The notes beneath the pieces were generated by a model that was not told the DNA's origin, ran no database searches, and was given only the letters and a program-made list of their open reading frames with translations. A program made the translations under genes and the position numbers. This document shows, piece by piece, positions 1 through 8,337 of a stretch of 64,000 nucleotides of DNA; the stretch's first letter is position 1; each line of letters opens with the position of its first letter. Origin of the DNA: Azonexus fungiphilus (GTDB lineage Bacteria > Pseudomonadota > Gammaproteobacteria > Burkholderiales > Rhodocyclaceae). The stretch lies in contig NZ_RBXP01000018.1 in assembly GCF_003634965.1 (NCBI RefSeq), forward strand, positions 1-64,000, in the 5' to 3' direction.

Positions 1-147
1 GGTCGGGCAGACGAAGGTGAAGTCGGCCGGGTAGAAGAAGAACACCGACCACTTGCCCTTGAGGTCGGCATCCGAGACGGTGACGAACTTGCCGTTGTGG
101 TAGGCCTGGGTGGTGAAGGGCTTGAGCTTGGTATTGATGATTGCCAT
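1..147 (-). CDS. ahpC: Alkyl hydroperoxide reductase subunit C (partial, N-terminal 49 residues)
   Basis: This is a 2-Cys peroxiredoxin that reduces hydrogen peroxide and organic peroxides in the cytoplasm, recycled by AhpF or a similar reductase. Only the first 49 codons are in the window. The N-terminus MAIINTKLKPF and the FFFYPADFTFVCPT block match AhpC closely. The peroxidatic cysteine is residue 47, the same position as in E. coli. A GAGGAG ribosome site lies just upstream of the ATG on the minus strand. An OxyR-like operator and a promoter lie upstream, so peroxide induction is inferred. Confidence 0.93.
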   Translation of the reverse strand, partial: MAIINTKLKPFTTQAYHNGKFVTVSDADLKGKWSVFFFYPADFTFVCPT

Positions 148-187
148 GTGGGTTTCTCCTCGAGGGGTTGGGAATTACGACAGGAAC

Positions 188-217
188 ATCTTAGAACTGC
201 CTGGATTATTGATCCAA
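188..217 (-). promoter_or_regulatory. Predicted sigma70 promoter of ahpC
   Basis: Read on the minus strand there is a -35 TTGGAT (212-217), an 18-base spacer and a -10 TAAGAT (188-193), about 40 bases before the ahpC ATG. The -35 hexamer touches the OxyR-like site, as expected for an OxyR-activated promoter. Confidence 0.5.
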
Positions 218-253
218 TTGATTGCTTAAATATGGTACATAGTTCGGGGCTAT
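217..253 (-). promoter_or_regulatory. Predicted OxyR operator upstream of ahpC
   Basis: The OxyR consensus is four tetranucleotides, ATAG-N7-CTAT-N7-ATAG-N7-CTAT. Here the spacing is exact and the tetrads are ATTG (217), AAAT (228), ATAG (239) and CTAT (250), which is 13 of 16 matches with the second half perfect. The site abuts the predicted ahpC -35. Regulation by OxyR is inferred from this and from the known biology of ahpC. Confidence 0.55.
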
Positions 254-441
254 TTTTGTCAATCGCGGGCGTCTTGCCGGGGCTTGTCAGCGGCATTGTG
301 CGAAATGCAAAAAAACCGGCGAAATGCGCTGATAAGGCCATTTCGGGCCAACACTAATGGGAAAAGGTGTGCTACTTTTACCTCGCTGCCGTTCCAACGG
401 CCAGTTTTCTTAACTTGATTGGGTAACTAGGAGGCACTTAG
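254..441. other. Intergenic region between ahpC and hup
   Basis: This is AT-richer than the genes. Positions 298-325 resemble the 3' half of the dispersed repeat described elsewhere (A-tract followed by CCGGCG). A short inverted repeat GCCGTT/AACGGC lies at 388-401. I could not pick a convincing promoter for hup. The plus-strand open frame across 97-357 is judged non-coding. Confidence 0.4.
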
Positions 442-741
442 ATGAATAAATCCGAGCTGGTCGAAGTTGCTGCACAAGAAGCTGGTATTACCAAGGCCGC
501 CGCAGACAAGGCGCTGTCGGCCATCATCGGCGCGGTTGTTAAGACCGTGGCCAAGGGCGAGTCGGTAACGCTCGTTGGTTTCGGTACTTTCAAATCCGCC
601 CAGCGCGCCGCGCGCACCGGCAAGAATCCGAAGACGGGCGCCACGTTGAAGATTCCGGCCACGACCGTGCCGAAATTCACGGCCGGTACCGCCTTCAAGG
701 CTGCCGTCGCGCCCAAGAAAAGCGCTGCCAAGAAGAAATAA
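442..741 (+). CDS. hup: HU family DNA-binding protein
   Basis: This is a small nucleoid protein that bends and compacts DNA as a dimer. The 99 residues include the helical dimerisation part, the GFGTF turn at 46-50 and the KNPKTG arm segment at 61-66 that inserts into the minor groove. It is about nine residues longer than E. coli HU, with a lysine-rich tail (PKKSAAKKK) as in several betaproteobacterial HU proteins. An AGGAGG site at 429-434 fixes the ATG. A hairpin terminator follows the stop. Confidence 0.95.
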   Translation: MNKSELVEVAAQEAGITKAAADKALSAIIGAVVKTVAKGESVTLVGFGTFKSAQRAARTGKNPKTGATLKIPATTVPKFTAGTAFKAAVAPKKSAAKKK

Positions 742-758
742 TCGAAGTTCCATCGAAT

Positions 759-790
759 GCGGGGCCCGTCTCTGACGGACTCCGCTTTTT
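759..790 (+). terminator. Rho-independent terminator after hup
   Basis: The outer stem GCGG/CCGC and the inner stem CCGTC/GACGG around a TCT loop are separated by a small internal loop and followed by five T residues at 786-790. Confidence 0.65.
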
Positions 791-798
791 ACTTTGCA

Positions 799-1212
799 AT
801 GAACAATCCGAATAGCGAAACCCAGATCGAAGAAGTCCCGGCTGAAGTCCAGTCGCCCGACACCACGCCGGCAGAACCGCCGCCGCCGGAGTTCCAGCCG
901 CTCGACCTGCGTCGCCGCCTGCGCGAGTTGCTCTCGGTGCCCGAACGGGATCGTAGCGACGAGCAGTGGGACGAAATCATCGAGCTGGAAATCCAGCTCG
1001 CGCCCGGCAACCGCATCGCCGGCAACGAGGCGCCCGCAGGGCAGCCGCGGCACAACAACCAGCAGCGCCATGGCAAGCAGGGTGGCGGCAATCACCAGAA
1101 TGCCGGCGCCGGTGCCGGTGCCGGCAACGCGCAGCAGAAGAAGCATCGTCCGCGGACCAAGAATAATCGTCGTCCGCGCCAGGGCGGCAAGCCCGGCGGC
1201 GAAGCGGCTTGA
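799..1212 (+). CDS. Hypothetical low-complexity basic protein
   Basis: I do not recognise a family. The likely start is the ATG at 799, since the longer frame from 757 would run through the hup terminator. The 137-residue product has an acidic, proline-rich N-terminus, a central charged helix-like segment (about 50-80, rich in Leu, Arg and Glu) and a Gly/Ala/Asn-rich tail ending in clusters of Lys and Arg. No signal peptide or membrane span is visible. The tail could bind nucleic acid, but that is inference. It ends 30 bases before the flavin hydroxylase gene and has no clear ribosome site. Confidence 0.55.
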   Translation: MNNPNSETQIEEVPAEVQSPDTTPAEPPPPEFQPLDLRRRLRELLSVPERDRSDEQWDEIIELEIQLAPGNRIAGNEAPAGQPRHNNQQRHGKQGGGNHQNAGAGAGAGNAQQKKHRPRTKNNRRPRQGGKPGGEAA

Positions 1213-1242
1213 TCGGACGACTGTTTTCCGGCCGGTTCCGGC

Positions 1243-2406
1243 ATGCAGCATTTTGACCTGATCATTGTCGGTGGCGGCCTGGCCGGCGCCAGTCTCGCCG
1301 TCGCCTTGCGCGACAGCCGCCTGCGCATCGCGCTGGTCGAAGCGCAGGTGCCGCGCCGTTCCGAGGGCTGGGATGCGCGCATTTATGCGGTGAGTCCGGC
1401 CAATGTCGATTTCCTGCGCCGGATCGGCGTCTGGAAGCATCTCGACCCCGAACGCATCGCCCGGATCGACGCCATGCGCGTGTTCGGTGATGCCGGCGGG
1501 CAGCTCGAGTTTTCGGCCTTTCAGAGCGATGTGCCCGATCTCGGCTGCATCCTGGAGTCTTCGGCGATGGCCTGCGAGCTTTGGGAAAACCTCAAGCGCC
1601 AGGCCAATCTGCAGTTGTTTTGTCCGCAGCATCCGGCGGCGCTCGAGTTTCGCACCGAAGCGACGATCCTGCGCCTCGGCGACGGCCAGGTGCTGTCGGC
1701 GCCGCTGCTGGTCGGTGCCGATGGCCGCGATTCCTGGGTGCGCGAAGCCGGCGGAGTGCGCGCGGTCAACCGGCATTACGGCGAAAAAGGCGTGGTTGCC
1801 AATTTCACCGTTGCCAGGCCGCATCGCAACGTCGCCTGGCAATGGTTCCGCGACGATGGCGTCCTGGCCTGGCTGCCGCTGCCGGGGAACCGCATCTCGA
1901 TCGTCTGGTCTACGCCGGATGCGAATGCGGATGCCCTGTGCGGACTGTCGCCTGCTGCGCTCGCCGAGCGGGTCGGTGCGGCGGGAGGCAATGTCCTTGG
2001 CGAGCTCGAGTTGATCACGCCGGCGGCGGCCTTTCCCCTGCGACTGATGCGCGTGCCGGAGATCGTCAGCCCCCGTCTGGCGCTGGTTGGCGATGCCGGA
2101 CATGGCATTCATCCGCTGTCCGGGCATGGCATCAATCTCGGTTTCCGCGACGCGCGCGAACTCGCCGAACGCCTGCTGGCGCTACAGCCCTGGGAGGATC
2201 CGGGGGCTTTGCGTTTCCTGCAGGGCTATCAGCGGGCGCGGCGCGAGGAGATCGCCCTGATGCAGGCGACTACCGACGGCCTGCGCCGCCTTTTTGCCCA
2301 GCGCTGGTCGCTGTTGCGCCCCTTGCGCAATGCCGGCCTCGACCTGACCAACCGCCTGCCGATGGCCAAGAGCCTGCTGGTGCGCTATGCCCTTGGGGCC
2401 ATCTAG
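1243..2406 (+). CDS. UbiH/UbiF/Coq6-family FAD-dependent monooxygenase
   Basis: This is a flavoprotein hydroxylase of the family that hydroxylates the aromatic ring of ubiquinone precursors. The 387 residues show the N-terminal FAD dinucleotide motif GGGLAG (10-15), the DG motif (GADGRDSWVR, near 158) and the second FAD motif GDAGHGIHPLSGHG near 283. The overall length fits UbiH, UbiF or UbiM. Which ring position it acts on cannot be read from the sequence, so no symbol is given. It is followed nine bases later by dsbC, probably in one transcript. Confidence 0.85.
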   Translation: MQHFDLIIVGGGLAGASLAVALRDSRLRIALVEAQVPRRSEGWDARIYAVSPANVDFLRRIGVWKHLDPERIARIDAMRVFGDAGGQLEFSAFQSDVPDLGCILESSAMACELWENLKRQANLQLFCPQHPAALEFRTEATILRLGDGQVLSAPLLVGADGRDSWVREAGGVRAVNRHYGEKGVVANFTVARPHRNVAWQWFRDDGVLAWLPLPGNRISIVWSTPDANADALCGLSPAALAERVGAAGGNVLGELELITPAAAFPLRLMRVPEIVSPRLALVGDAGHGIHPLSGHGINLGFRDARELAERLLALQPWEDPGALRFLQGYQRARREEIALMQATTDGLRRLFAQRWSLLRPLRNAGLDLTNRLPMAKSLLVRYALGAI

Positions 2407-2415
2407 GAGAATCGA

Positions 2416-3147
2416 ATGTTCGTCAAAACCCTGTCCGCCTTGTCGTTGTCACTGTTTGCCCTTGCCTGCTCGGCCAACGAGGCCGACATCCAGAAGACGG
2501 TCGAGGCGCGCCTTGGCGTCAAGGTCGAAAGCGTCACGAAGTCGGGTTATTTCGGCCTGTACGAAATCTACGCCGACGGCCACCTGTTCTATACCGACGA
2601 CAAGGTCAGCGCCTTGCTGATCGGTGGCGACATGATCCGTTCCCAGCAGGCGCTCAACCTGATCGACCTGAAAAGCAACCGCAATGTCACTGAGGAACGC
2701 CTGCGCAAGCTGACCGCGATCAAGTTCTCCGACCTGCCGCTGGAGCGCGCGGTCAAGCAGGTGCGCGGCGACGGCAAGCGCGTGCTGGCCACGTTCGAGG
2801 ATCCGAATTGCGGCTACTGCAAGCGCCTGGCCAAGGATATCCAGAAGCTCGACAACGTCACCGTGTATACCTTCCTCTATCCGATCCTCTCCGAGGATTC
2901 GCTGAAGAAGTCCCGCCAGATCTGGTGTTCGGCTGACCGGGCCAAGGCCTGGAACGACTGGATCATCGACGGCAAGACGCCGGGCGGTCGCGACAACTGC
3001 GACACCTCGGCGATCACGCGCAACCTCGAGTTCGGTCGCCGCCTCAATATCACCGGCACGCCGACCATCGTTTTCGCCGACGGCGAGCGGGTGCCTGGCG
3101 CGGTGCCGCTGAACGTCCTCGAGCAGAAGCTGGCGCAGCCTAAATAA
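2416..3147 (+). CDS. dsbC: Thiol:disulfide interchange protein DsbC
   Basis: This is a periplasmic disulfide isomerase that reshuffles wrong disulfides and is kept reduced by DsbD. It has 243 residues with an N-terminal signal peptide ending around ALACSA, a dimerisation domain (about 25-85) and a thioredoxin-fold domain with the CGYC active site at 132-135. A second Cys pair, in QIWCSAD and DNCDTS, and the cis-Pro segment GTPTIVF are present. A GGAGAA ribosome site precedes the ATG. A strong terminator follows. Confidence 0.93.
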   Translation: MFVKTLSALSLSLFALACSANEADIQKTVEARLGVKVESVTKSGYFGLYEIYADGHLFYTDDKVSALLIGGDMIRSQQALNLIDLKSNRNVTEERLRKLTAIKFSDLPLERAVKQVRGDGKRVLATFEDPNCGYCKRLAKDIQKLDNVTVYTFLYPILSEDSLKKSRQIWCSADRAKAWNDWIIDGKTPGGRDNCDTSAITRNLEFGRRLNITGTPTIVFADGERVPGAVPLNVLEQKLAQPK

Positions 3148-3184
3148 AAGCCTCCGGCGCGGGCCGGTTCGGCTCGCCCGGTAG

Positions 3185-3228
3185 CGGCACGTTGATCTCC
3201 TGCGGGAGGTCCGTGCCGTTTTTTTTTT
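3185..3228 (+). terminator. Rho-independent terminator after dsbC
   Basis: The outer stem is CGGCAC (3185-3190) with GTGCCG (3213-3218), and an inner stem CTCC/GGAG sits within the loop. A run of ten T residues follows. This separates dsbC from the dcw cluster. Confidence 0.85.
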
Positions 3229-3411
3229 CGCCACAAAAACCCACGCCGCTCATGTCATCCGGGTCGCTTTTTGGCTCGGGAAAACTCCTGATGTTTCACT
3301 TTAAGTGTGTGTTTCGTCGGCGTTGATTTTAAACGAAAAAATTATCGCAATTTTGTCTCTGAAAAGCTCGATAAGTCATTGTTGCGTAAGAAAAAATTCC
3401 CGTTTTTGCTA
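3229..3411. other. Intergenic region upstream of the dcw promoter
   Basis: This is an AT-rich stretch with no convincing gene. The open frame beginning at 3307 shows no family resemblance and overlaps mraZ in another frame. Confidence 0.5.
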
Positions 3412-3440
3412 TTGACGTCAAGGATGCCTTCCTCTAAAGT
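3412..3440 (+). promoter_or_regulatory. Sigma70 promoter of the dcw cluster (Pmra)
   Basis: A -35 TTGACG (3412-3417), a 17-base spacer and a -10 TAAAGT (3435-3440) lie 33 bases before the mraZ ATG. The last base of the -10 is the first base of the first MraZ box, so repressor and polymerase would compete. Confidence 0.75.
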
Positions 3441-3469
3441 GGGTAAACGTGTTGAAAAGTGGGTAAACG
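3440..3469 (+). promoter_or_regulatory. MraZ operator boxes
   Basis: E. coli MraZ is known to bind TGGGN repeats spaced by five bases. Here boxes with a 10-base period are TGGGT (3440), TGTTG (3450, degenerate) and TGGGT (3460), each followed by a five-base A-rich spacer (AAACG, AAAAG, AAACG). The 11-base unit GTGGGTAAACG occurs twice. This points to autorepression of mraZ and the dcw operon. Confidence 0.75.
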
Positions 3470-3472
3470 GGG

Positions 3473-3919
3473 ATGTTCGAGGGCGCTGCGGCACTCAACC
3501 TGGATGCGAAGGGACGGTTGGCCATTCCGGCCAGGCACCGTGACGTCCTGCTCGCTGCCGGTGAGGGCTCGCTGGTCCTGACTGCGCATCCGCACCGCTG
3601 CCTGCTGCTCTATCCGGCGCCGGCCTGGCAGCCGATCCGCGACCAGATCCTGAAGGCGTCGAGCCTCGATCCGAAGGCGGCGGCGATCAAGCGCGTGATG
3701 GTCGGCAATGCCCGTACCGAGGCGCCGGATTCAGCCGGTCGGCTGCTCGTTGCCCCCGAGTTGCGGGCCTATGCCAAGTTTGAAAAGACCGTTTACCTGG
3801 TCGGCATGGGCAGCCACTTCGAAATCTGGAGCGAGGCGGGCTGGCAGGAGCAGAACGACCTGGCCGCCGAGGCCCTGACCGGCGATCTGCCGGCCGGACT
3901 TGGAGATCTCGTGCTGTGA
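3473..3919 (+). CDS. mraZ: Transcriptional regulator MraZ
   Basis: This is an AbrB-fold (SpoVT-like) DNA-binding protein that autoregulates the division cluster and counters RsmH activity in E. coli. The 148 residues begin [16 protein letters not shown], which aligns with the start of E. coli MraZ. Two tandem swapped-hairpin repeats each carry a DAKGR- or DSAGR-type motif (about 11-15 and 84-88). Four G residues sit directly before the ATG and there is no well-spaced Shine-Dalgarno site. The stop overlaps the GTG start of rsmH. Confidence 0.95.
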   Translation: MFEGAAALNLDAKGRLAIPARHRDVLLAAGEGSLVLTAHPHRCLLLYPAPAWQPIRDQILKASSLDPKAAAIKRVMVGNARTEAPDSAGRLLVAPELRAYAKFEKTVYLVGMGSHFEIWSEAGWQEQNDLAAEALTGDLPAGLGDLVL

Positions 3920-4842
3920 GTTCCGGCGGCGCCCATGTCACGGTGCTGCTCGAAGAGGCGGTCGATTCCCTGGCAATCAAGAAAGACGGCGTTTACGTGG
4001 ACGCGACCTTTGGTCGTGGCGGCCACAGTCGTCGCATTCTCGCCGGGCTGGGTGAAAACGGCCGCCTGGTTGCGGTCGACCGTGATCCACAGGCGATTCT
4101 CGCCGGCGAGGCCATTGGCGATCGGCGCTTTCAGTTGGTACATCGGGCATTCGGTGAGCTGGCCGAAGCCGCGGCCGAGGCCGGGGTGGCGGCGGTTGAC
4201 GGGGTTTTGTTTGACGTAGGGGTGTCGTCGCCGCAGATCGACGACGGGGAGCGCGGTTTCAGCTTTCGCTATGACGCGCCGCTCGACATGCGGATGGATA
4301 CGACGCAGGGCGAGACGGCGGCCGAGTGGCTGGCGCAGGCCGATTTGAGGGAAATTACGGAGGTCATCAGAAATTATGGCGAAGAACGGTTTGCTTTCCA
4401 GATTGCAAAGAAGGTTGTGGCTGCTCGGGTCGAACAACCAATTGTCACAACAGCTCAGTTCGCGGCCCTCGTACGCGAGGCCGTGCGCACCCGTGAGCCA
4501 GGGCAGGACCCGGCGACGCGCAGCTTTCAAGCTCTACGGATTCATATCAATCAAGAGCTCCGCCAGCTGGAGGTAGCCTTGCCGCAGGCGCTTGAGTTGC
4601 TCAAGCCCGGTGGCCGGTTGGTGGTGATTTCCTTTCATTCGCTCGAAGACCGCATCGTGAAAAACTTCATGCGCGCGCAGTCGACCGCGGATGCCCTGCC
4701 CAAGGGGCTGCCCTTGCGCGCCGACCAGTTGCCGCAGCCGAAGCTGCGCCTGATCGGCAAGCCGGTCAAGGCGAGCGCCGCCGAGGTCGCCGCCAATCCG
4801 CGTGCGCGCAGTGCGGTGATGCGGGTGGCGGAGAAAGTCTGA
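3916..4842 (+). CDS. rsmH: 16S rRNA (cytosine-1402 N4) methyltransferase RsmH (MraW)
   Basis: This is a SAM-dependent methylase that modifies C1402 in the ribosomal P site. The 308 residues carry the conserved start [10 protein letters not shown], the SAM-binding segment [11 protein letters not shown] (around 28-38) and the later [15 protein letters not shown] motif typical of RsmH. Translation starts at GTG 3916, which overlaps the mraZ TGA (GTGA), so translation is probably coupled. The final base is shared with the ftsL ATG. Confidence 0.95.
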   Translation: MSSGGAHVTVLLEEAVDSLAIKKDGVYVDATFGRGGHSRRILAGLGENGRLVAVDRDPQAILAGEAIGDRRFQLVHRAFGELAEAAAEAGVAAVDGVLFDVGVSSPQIDDGERGFSFRYDAPLDMRMDTTQGETAAEWLAQADLREITEVIRNYGEERFAFQIAKKVVAARVEQPIVTTAQFAALVREAVRTREPGQDPATRSFQALRIHINQELRQLEVALPQALELLKPGGRLVVISFHSLEDRIVKNFMRAQSTADALPKGLPLRADQLPQPKLRLIGKPVKASAAEVAANPRARSAVMRVAEKV

Positions 4843-5114
4843 TGTTCCGCCTCAATCTCGTCCTCCTGATGATCGTCGTGCTCTGCGCGCTCGCCGTGGT
4901 CACTGCCCAGCATCGCGGTCGCAAGCTCTTCCAGGCGCTCGAGGCGGAGCAGGAAAAAGTGCGTCAGCTCGAGGTCGAGTACGGTCAGCTGCAGATCGAG
5001 ATGTCTACCTGGGCGACACATCCGCGGGTCGAGAAGATCGCCCGTGAGCGTCTGCGCATGGTGGCACCGCCGCCGCTGTCGCCGGCGGCTGTCGCCGGGC
5101 AGGGGGCGCGCTGA
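4842..5114 (+). CDS. ftsL: Cell division protein FtsL
   Basis: This is a small bitopic inner-membrane protein of the divisome that pairs with FtsB and FtsQ and activates FtsWI. The 90 residues have one N-terminal membrane helix (about 4-22) followed by a periplasmic coiled coil (about 28-60, rich in Glu, Leu and Gln). The sequence is weakly conserved, so the call relies on position between rsmH and ftsI plus topology. Start and stop overlap its neighbours by one base each (TGATG). Confidence 0.9.
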   Translation: MFRLNLVLLMIVVLCALAVVTAQHRGRKLFQALEAEQEKVRQLEVEYGQLQIEMSTWATHPRVEKIARERLRMVAPPPLSPAAVAGQGAR

Positions 5115-6862
5115 TGGTCGTCCGTCGTCGCCCGCAACGCGGCCACCGCTACGCCGAGAGCCCGGTCCTGCAACTGGCCCTGCAGGGCTGGCGTTCGCGC
5201 ATGGTTGGCCTGCTGTTGATGGCGGCCTTTTTCGCGCTGCTGCTGCGGGCCTTCTACCTGCAGGTGATCAATAACGACTTCCTCCAGGAAAAGGGCGACT
5301 CGCGCTACCTGCGCGACATCGAAATCTCGGCCTCGCGCGGCAAGGTCACCGACCGCCATGGCGACATGCTTGCGGTGTCGACGCCGATGCGCTCGATCTG
5401 GGCGATTCCCGGCGATGCGCGGACGATGAGTGCCGAGCAGAAGCGCCTGCTGGCGCAACTGGTCGAGCTCAAGCCGCGCGAACTCGATGCCCGCCTGGCT
5501 TCCGAAAAGACCTTCGTCTTCATCAAGCGTCAGGTGCCGCCGCAGACCGCCGAGCAGATCGCCGCGCTCAAGTTGCCCGGCATCCATCAGGAAAAGGAAT
5601 ATCGCCGCTATTACCCGGCGGGCGACATGACCGCCCACCTGGTCGGTTTCACCGGCGTCGACGACAAAGGCTTGGAGGGCGTCGAACTGGCCTTCCAGCA
5701 AAGCCTGCTTGGCCGCCCCGGGGCGCGGACGGTGATCCGCGACCGGCGCGGCAACATCATCGAGGATGTCGGCGCGACGCGGCCGCCGCGCGATGGCAGC
5801 GACATCGCCCTGGCCATCGATGCCAAGATCCAGTATCTCGCCTACAGCCACCTGAAGAACGCCGTCGCCGAGCACAATGCCCGCGGCGGCGGCATCGTCG
5901 TTCTCGATACCCGTACCGGCGAAGTGCTGGCGCTTGCCAACTGGCCGACCTACAACCCGAACAACCGCGCCAAGCTGTCCGGCGAGCAGTTGCGCAACCG
6001 CGCCGTCACCGATACCTTCGAGCCGGGTTCGACGCTCAAGCCGTTTACCGTCGCCCTCGGTCTGGAGAAGGGCAAGTACCGCTACGACACGGTGATCGAT
6101 TGCGCGCCCGGGCGCATCACCATCGGTCGCGCGGTGATCAGCGATTCGCATCCGCATGGGGAGCTGACGGTCGCCCAGGTCGTCCAGAAGTCGTCGAACG
6201 TCGGTACCACCAAGATGGCGCTGAGCATGCCGGCCGAGTCGATGTGGGACATGTTCGACCGGCTCGGGTTCGGCAAGGCGCCGCAACTCGGTTTCCCCGG
6301 CGAGGTCGGCGGTCGCCTGCGGCCCTGGAAGAGCTGGCGTCCGATCGAGCAGGCGACGATGTCCTACGGTCACGGCATTTCGGTCAGCCTGATCCAGCTC
6401 GCCCGTTCCTATACCGTCTTCGCGCGCGACGGCGATCTGGCGCCGGTGTCCTTGCTGCGCGTCGACCAGCCGGTGGTGCGTGGCGCCGAGGTCTTTTCGG
6501 CGCAGACCGCGCGCGAGATGCGGGCGATGCTCGAGATGGTCGTCGGCCCCGGTGGCACTGCGCCCAAGGCAGCGGTGCCCGGCTACCGCGTCGGCGGCAA
6601 GACCGGTACCGCGCACAAGCTCGAAGGCGGCGTCTACGCCAACAAGTACATCGCCTCCTTCGTCGGCATCGCCCCGATTTCGAATCCCCGCCTGGTTGTC
6701 GCCGTGATGATCGACGAGCCGAGCGGTGGCCAGTACTACGGCGGCCAGATCGCCGGTCCGGTGTTCGCCAACGTGATGGGCGGCGCGCTGCGCACGCTCG
6801 GCATCGCGCCCGATGCGCCGGTCCAGGTGGCGGCCATGAATGATGGAAAGGGGCGGATGTGA
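5114..6862 (+). CDS. ftsI: Peptidoglycan D,D-transpeptidase FtsI (PBP3)
   Basis: This is the septum-specific transpeptidase that cross-links peptidoglycan made by FtsW. The 582 residues have one N-terminal membrane helix (about 30-50), a pedestal domain (DRHGDMLAVS, near 82) and a transpeptidase domain with the catalytic S306 in STLK, the SSN triad at 360-362 and KTGT at 496-499. The length matches other PBP3 proteins. It overlaps ftsL and murE by one base each. Confidence 0.96.
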   Translation: MVVRRRPQRGHRYAESPVLQLALQGWRSRMVGLLLMAAFFALLLRAFYLQVINNDFLQEKGDSRYLRDIEISASRGKVTDRHGDMLAVSTPMRSIWAIPGDARTMSAEQKRLLAQLVELKPRELDARLASEKTFVFIKRQVPPQTAEQIAALKLPGIHQEKEYRRYYPAGDMTAHLVGFTGVDDKGLEGVELAFQQSLLGRPGARTVIRDRRGNIIEDVGATRPPRDGSDIALAIDAKIQYLAYSHLKNAVAEHNARGGGIVVLDTRTGEVLALANWPTYNPNNRAKLSGEQLRNRAVTDTFEPGSTLKPFTVALGLEKGKYRYDTVIDCAPGRITIGRAVISDSHPHGELTVAQVVQKSSNVGTTKMALSMPAESMWDMFDRLGFGKAPQLGFPGEVGGRLRPWKSWRPIEQATMSYGHGISVSLIQLARSYTVFARDGDLAPVSLLRVDQPVVRGAEVFSAQTAREMRAMLEMVVGPGGTAPKAAVPGYRVGGKTGTAHKLEGGVYANKYIASFVGIAPISNPRLVVAVMIDEPSGGQYYGGQIAGPVFANVMGGALRTLGIAPDAPVQVAAMNDGKGRM

Positions 6863-8337
6863 TGACGCCGCGTGAAATCCTCGATCGTCTCGAAAGTCTT
6901 GGCGTCGAGCCGAGCGGCGTTGCCGACGACAGCCGCCAGGTCCGCCCGGGCGATCTCTTCCTTGCCTACCCCGGCGATCTTGCCGATGGCCGCGCCTATA
7001 TCGCCGACGCGCTGGCACGCGGGGCGCGGGCGGTGGTCTGGCAGCCGGGGGGCGATTTTGCCTGGAATCCGGCGTGGACCGTGACCCACTTCAGCGTCGA
7101 CGCCCTGCGCCCGCTGGCCGGGCCGCTGGCGCACGCGATCTACGGGCATCCCAGCGAGGGCATGTCGCTGATCGCGATCACCGGGACCAACGGCAAGACC
7201 ACGGTCAGTCAATGCCTTGGTCGTGCCTATCCGCGCCCCTGCGCGGTGGTCGGCACGCTCGGCGCCGGCTTCGCCGACGAACTGTCGCCGACTGGCTTCA
7301 CGACGCCGGAAGCGACCACGCTGATGCGCTACCTGGCCGATTTCCGCAGCCGCAAGGCCGCCGCCTGCGCCCTCGAAGCGAGCTCGATCGGCATCGAGGA
7401 AGGGCGAATGAACGGCCTGCGCGTCGATGTCGCGGTATTCACCAACCTGACCCGCGACCATCTCGACTACCACGGCAGCATGGAAGCCTATGCCGCCGCC
7501 AAGGAAAAGCTGTTCCGCTGGCCGCGCCTGCGTACCGCGGTGATCAACATCGACGACGAGTTCGGCCTGCACCTGATGCGGGAAACCGAGGCGATGCGGG
7601 TGATCGGCTATTCGATGCAGCCCTTGCGCCGCGATTTTCCCGCGCTGGTGCGTGCCGAGAACCTGGTCGATACACCTTTCGGCCAGCGTTTCGAGATCGT
7701 CCTGCCGAACGGCCGGGCGATGGTCGATACGGCGCTGGTCGGCCGCTACAACGTTGCCAACCTGCTCGCCTGTGCTGCCGTCCTGCACGACGCCGGCGTC
7801 ATGCCGGCCGAGATCGGACGCCGCCTTTCCGAGCTGACGCCGCCGCCCGGACGGATGGAGCGGCTTGGTGGCAGCGGCGAACCGCTGATCGTCGTCGATT
7901 ATGCGCATACCCCGGACGCGCTGGCCAACGCGCTCGCCGCTCTGCGACCGCTGGCCGGTGCTCGCGGCGGCAAGCTGGCGGTGGTGTTCGGTTGCGGCGG
8001 CGATCGCGACAAGGGCAAGCGGCCGCAGATGGGCGGCGTTGCCGAAGCCGGCGCCGACCGTGTCATGGTGACCAGCGACAACCCCCGCAGCGAGTCGCCG
8101 GCGGCCATCATCGAGGCGATCCTGGGTGGCCTGGTGCATGCCGAGGTCGAGCCCGACCGGGCGCTGGCCATCCGCCGGGCGGTTGCCGAAGCCGCCGACC
8201 ACGACGTGATCCTGCTCGCCGGCAAGGGGCACGAGGATTACCAGGAGATCGGCGGTCAGCGCCTGCCGTTCTCCGACCTGGCCGAAGCGCAGGCGGCCCT
8301 GAGCCTGCGCCGCGAACGCACGGGAGTGGCTGCATGA
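6862..8337 (+). CDS. murE: UDP-MurNAc-L-Ala-D-Glu:meso-DAP ligase MurE
   Basis: This is a cytoplasmic ATP-dependent ligase adding the third residue of the peptidoglycan stem. The P-loop is ITGTNGKTT (near 110). The DNPRSE motif near 402 is the signature for meso-diaminopimelate rather than lysine, so the wall should be of the DAP type. ATG 6862 is chosen because it overlaps the ftsI TGA like its neighbours; a GTG at 6859 is the alternative. The product is 491 residues. The stop overlaps murF (ATGA). Confidence 0.95.
   Translation: MTPREILDRLESLGVEPSGVADDSRQVRPGDLFLAYPGDLADGRAYIADALARGARAVVWQPGGDFAWNPAWTVTHFSVDALRPLAGPLAHAIYGHPSEGMSLIAITGTNGKTTVSQCLGRAYPRPCAVVGTLGAGFADELSPTGFTTPEATTLMRYLADFRSRKAAACALEASSIGIEEGRMNGLRVDVAVFTNLTRDHLDYHGSMEAYAAAKEKLFRWPRLRTAVINIDDEFGLHLMRETEAMRVIGYSMQPLRRDFPALVRAENLVDTPFGQRFEIVLPNGRAMVDTALVGRYNVANLLACAAVLHDAGVMPAEIGRRLSELTPPPGRMERLGGSGEPLIVVDYAHTPDALANALAALRPLAGARGGKLAVVFGCGGDRDKGKRPQMGGVAEAGADRVMVTSDNPRSESPAAIIEAILGGLVHAEVEPDRALAIRRAVAEAADHDVILLAGKGHEDYQEIGGQRLPFSDLAEAQAALSLRRERTGVAA

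Noticed and set aside
97..357. An 86-codon plus-strand frame before hup
   Set aside because: It covers the ahpC start, its promoter and the OxyR-like site, and has no ribosome site or family match.
427..2127. A 566-codon minus-strand frame across hup and the flavin hydroxylase
   Set aside because: It has low-complexity, Arg/Asp-rich composition, overlaps three well-supported plus-strand genes and has no recognisable motif.
3307..3543. A 78-codon plus-strand frame before mraZ
   Set aside because: It spans the dcw promoter and MraZ boxes and overlaps mraZ out of frame.
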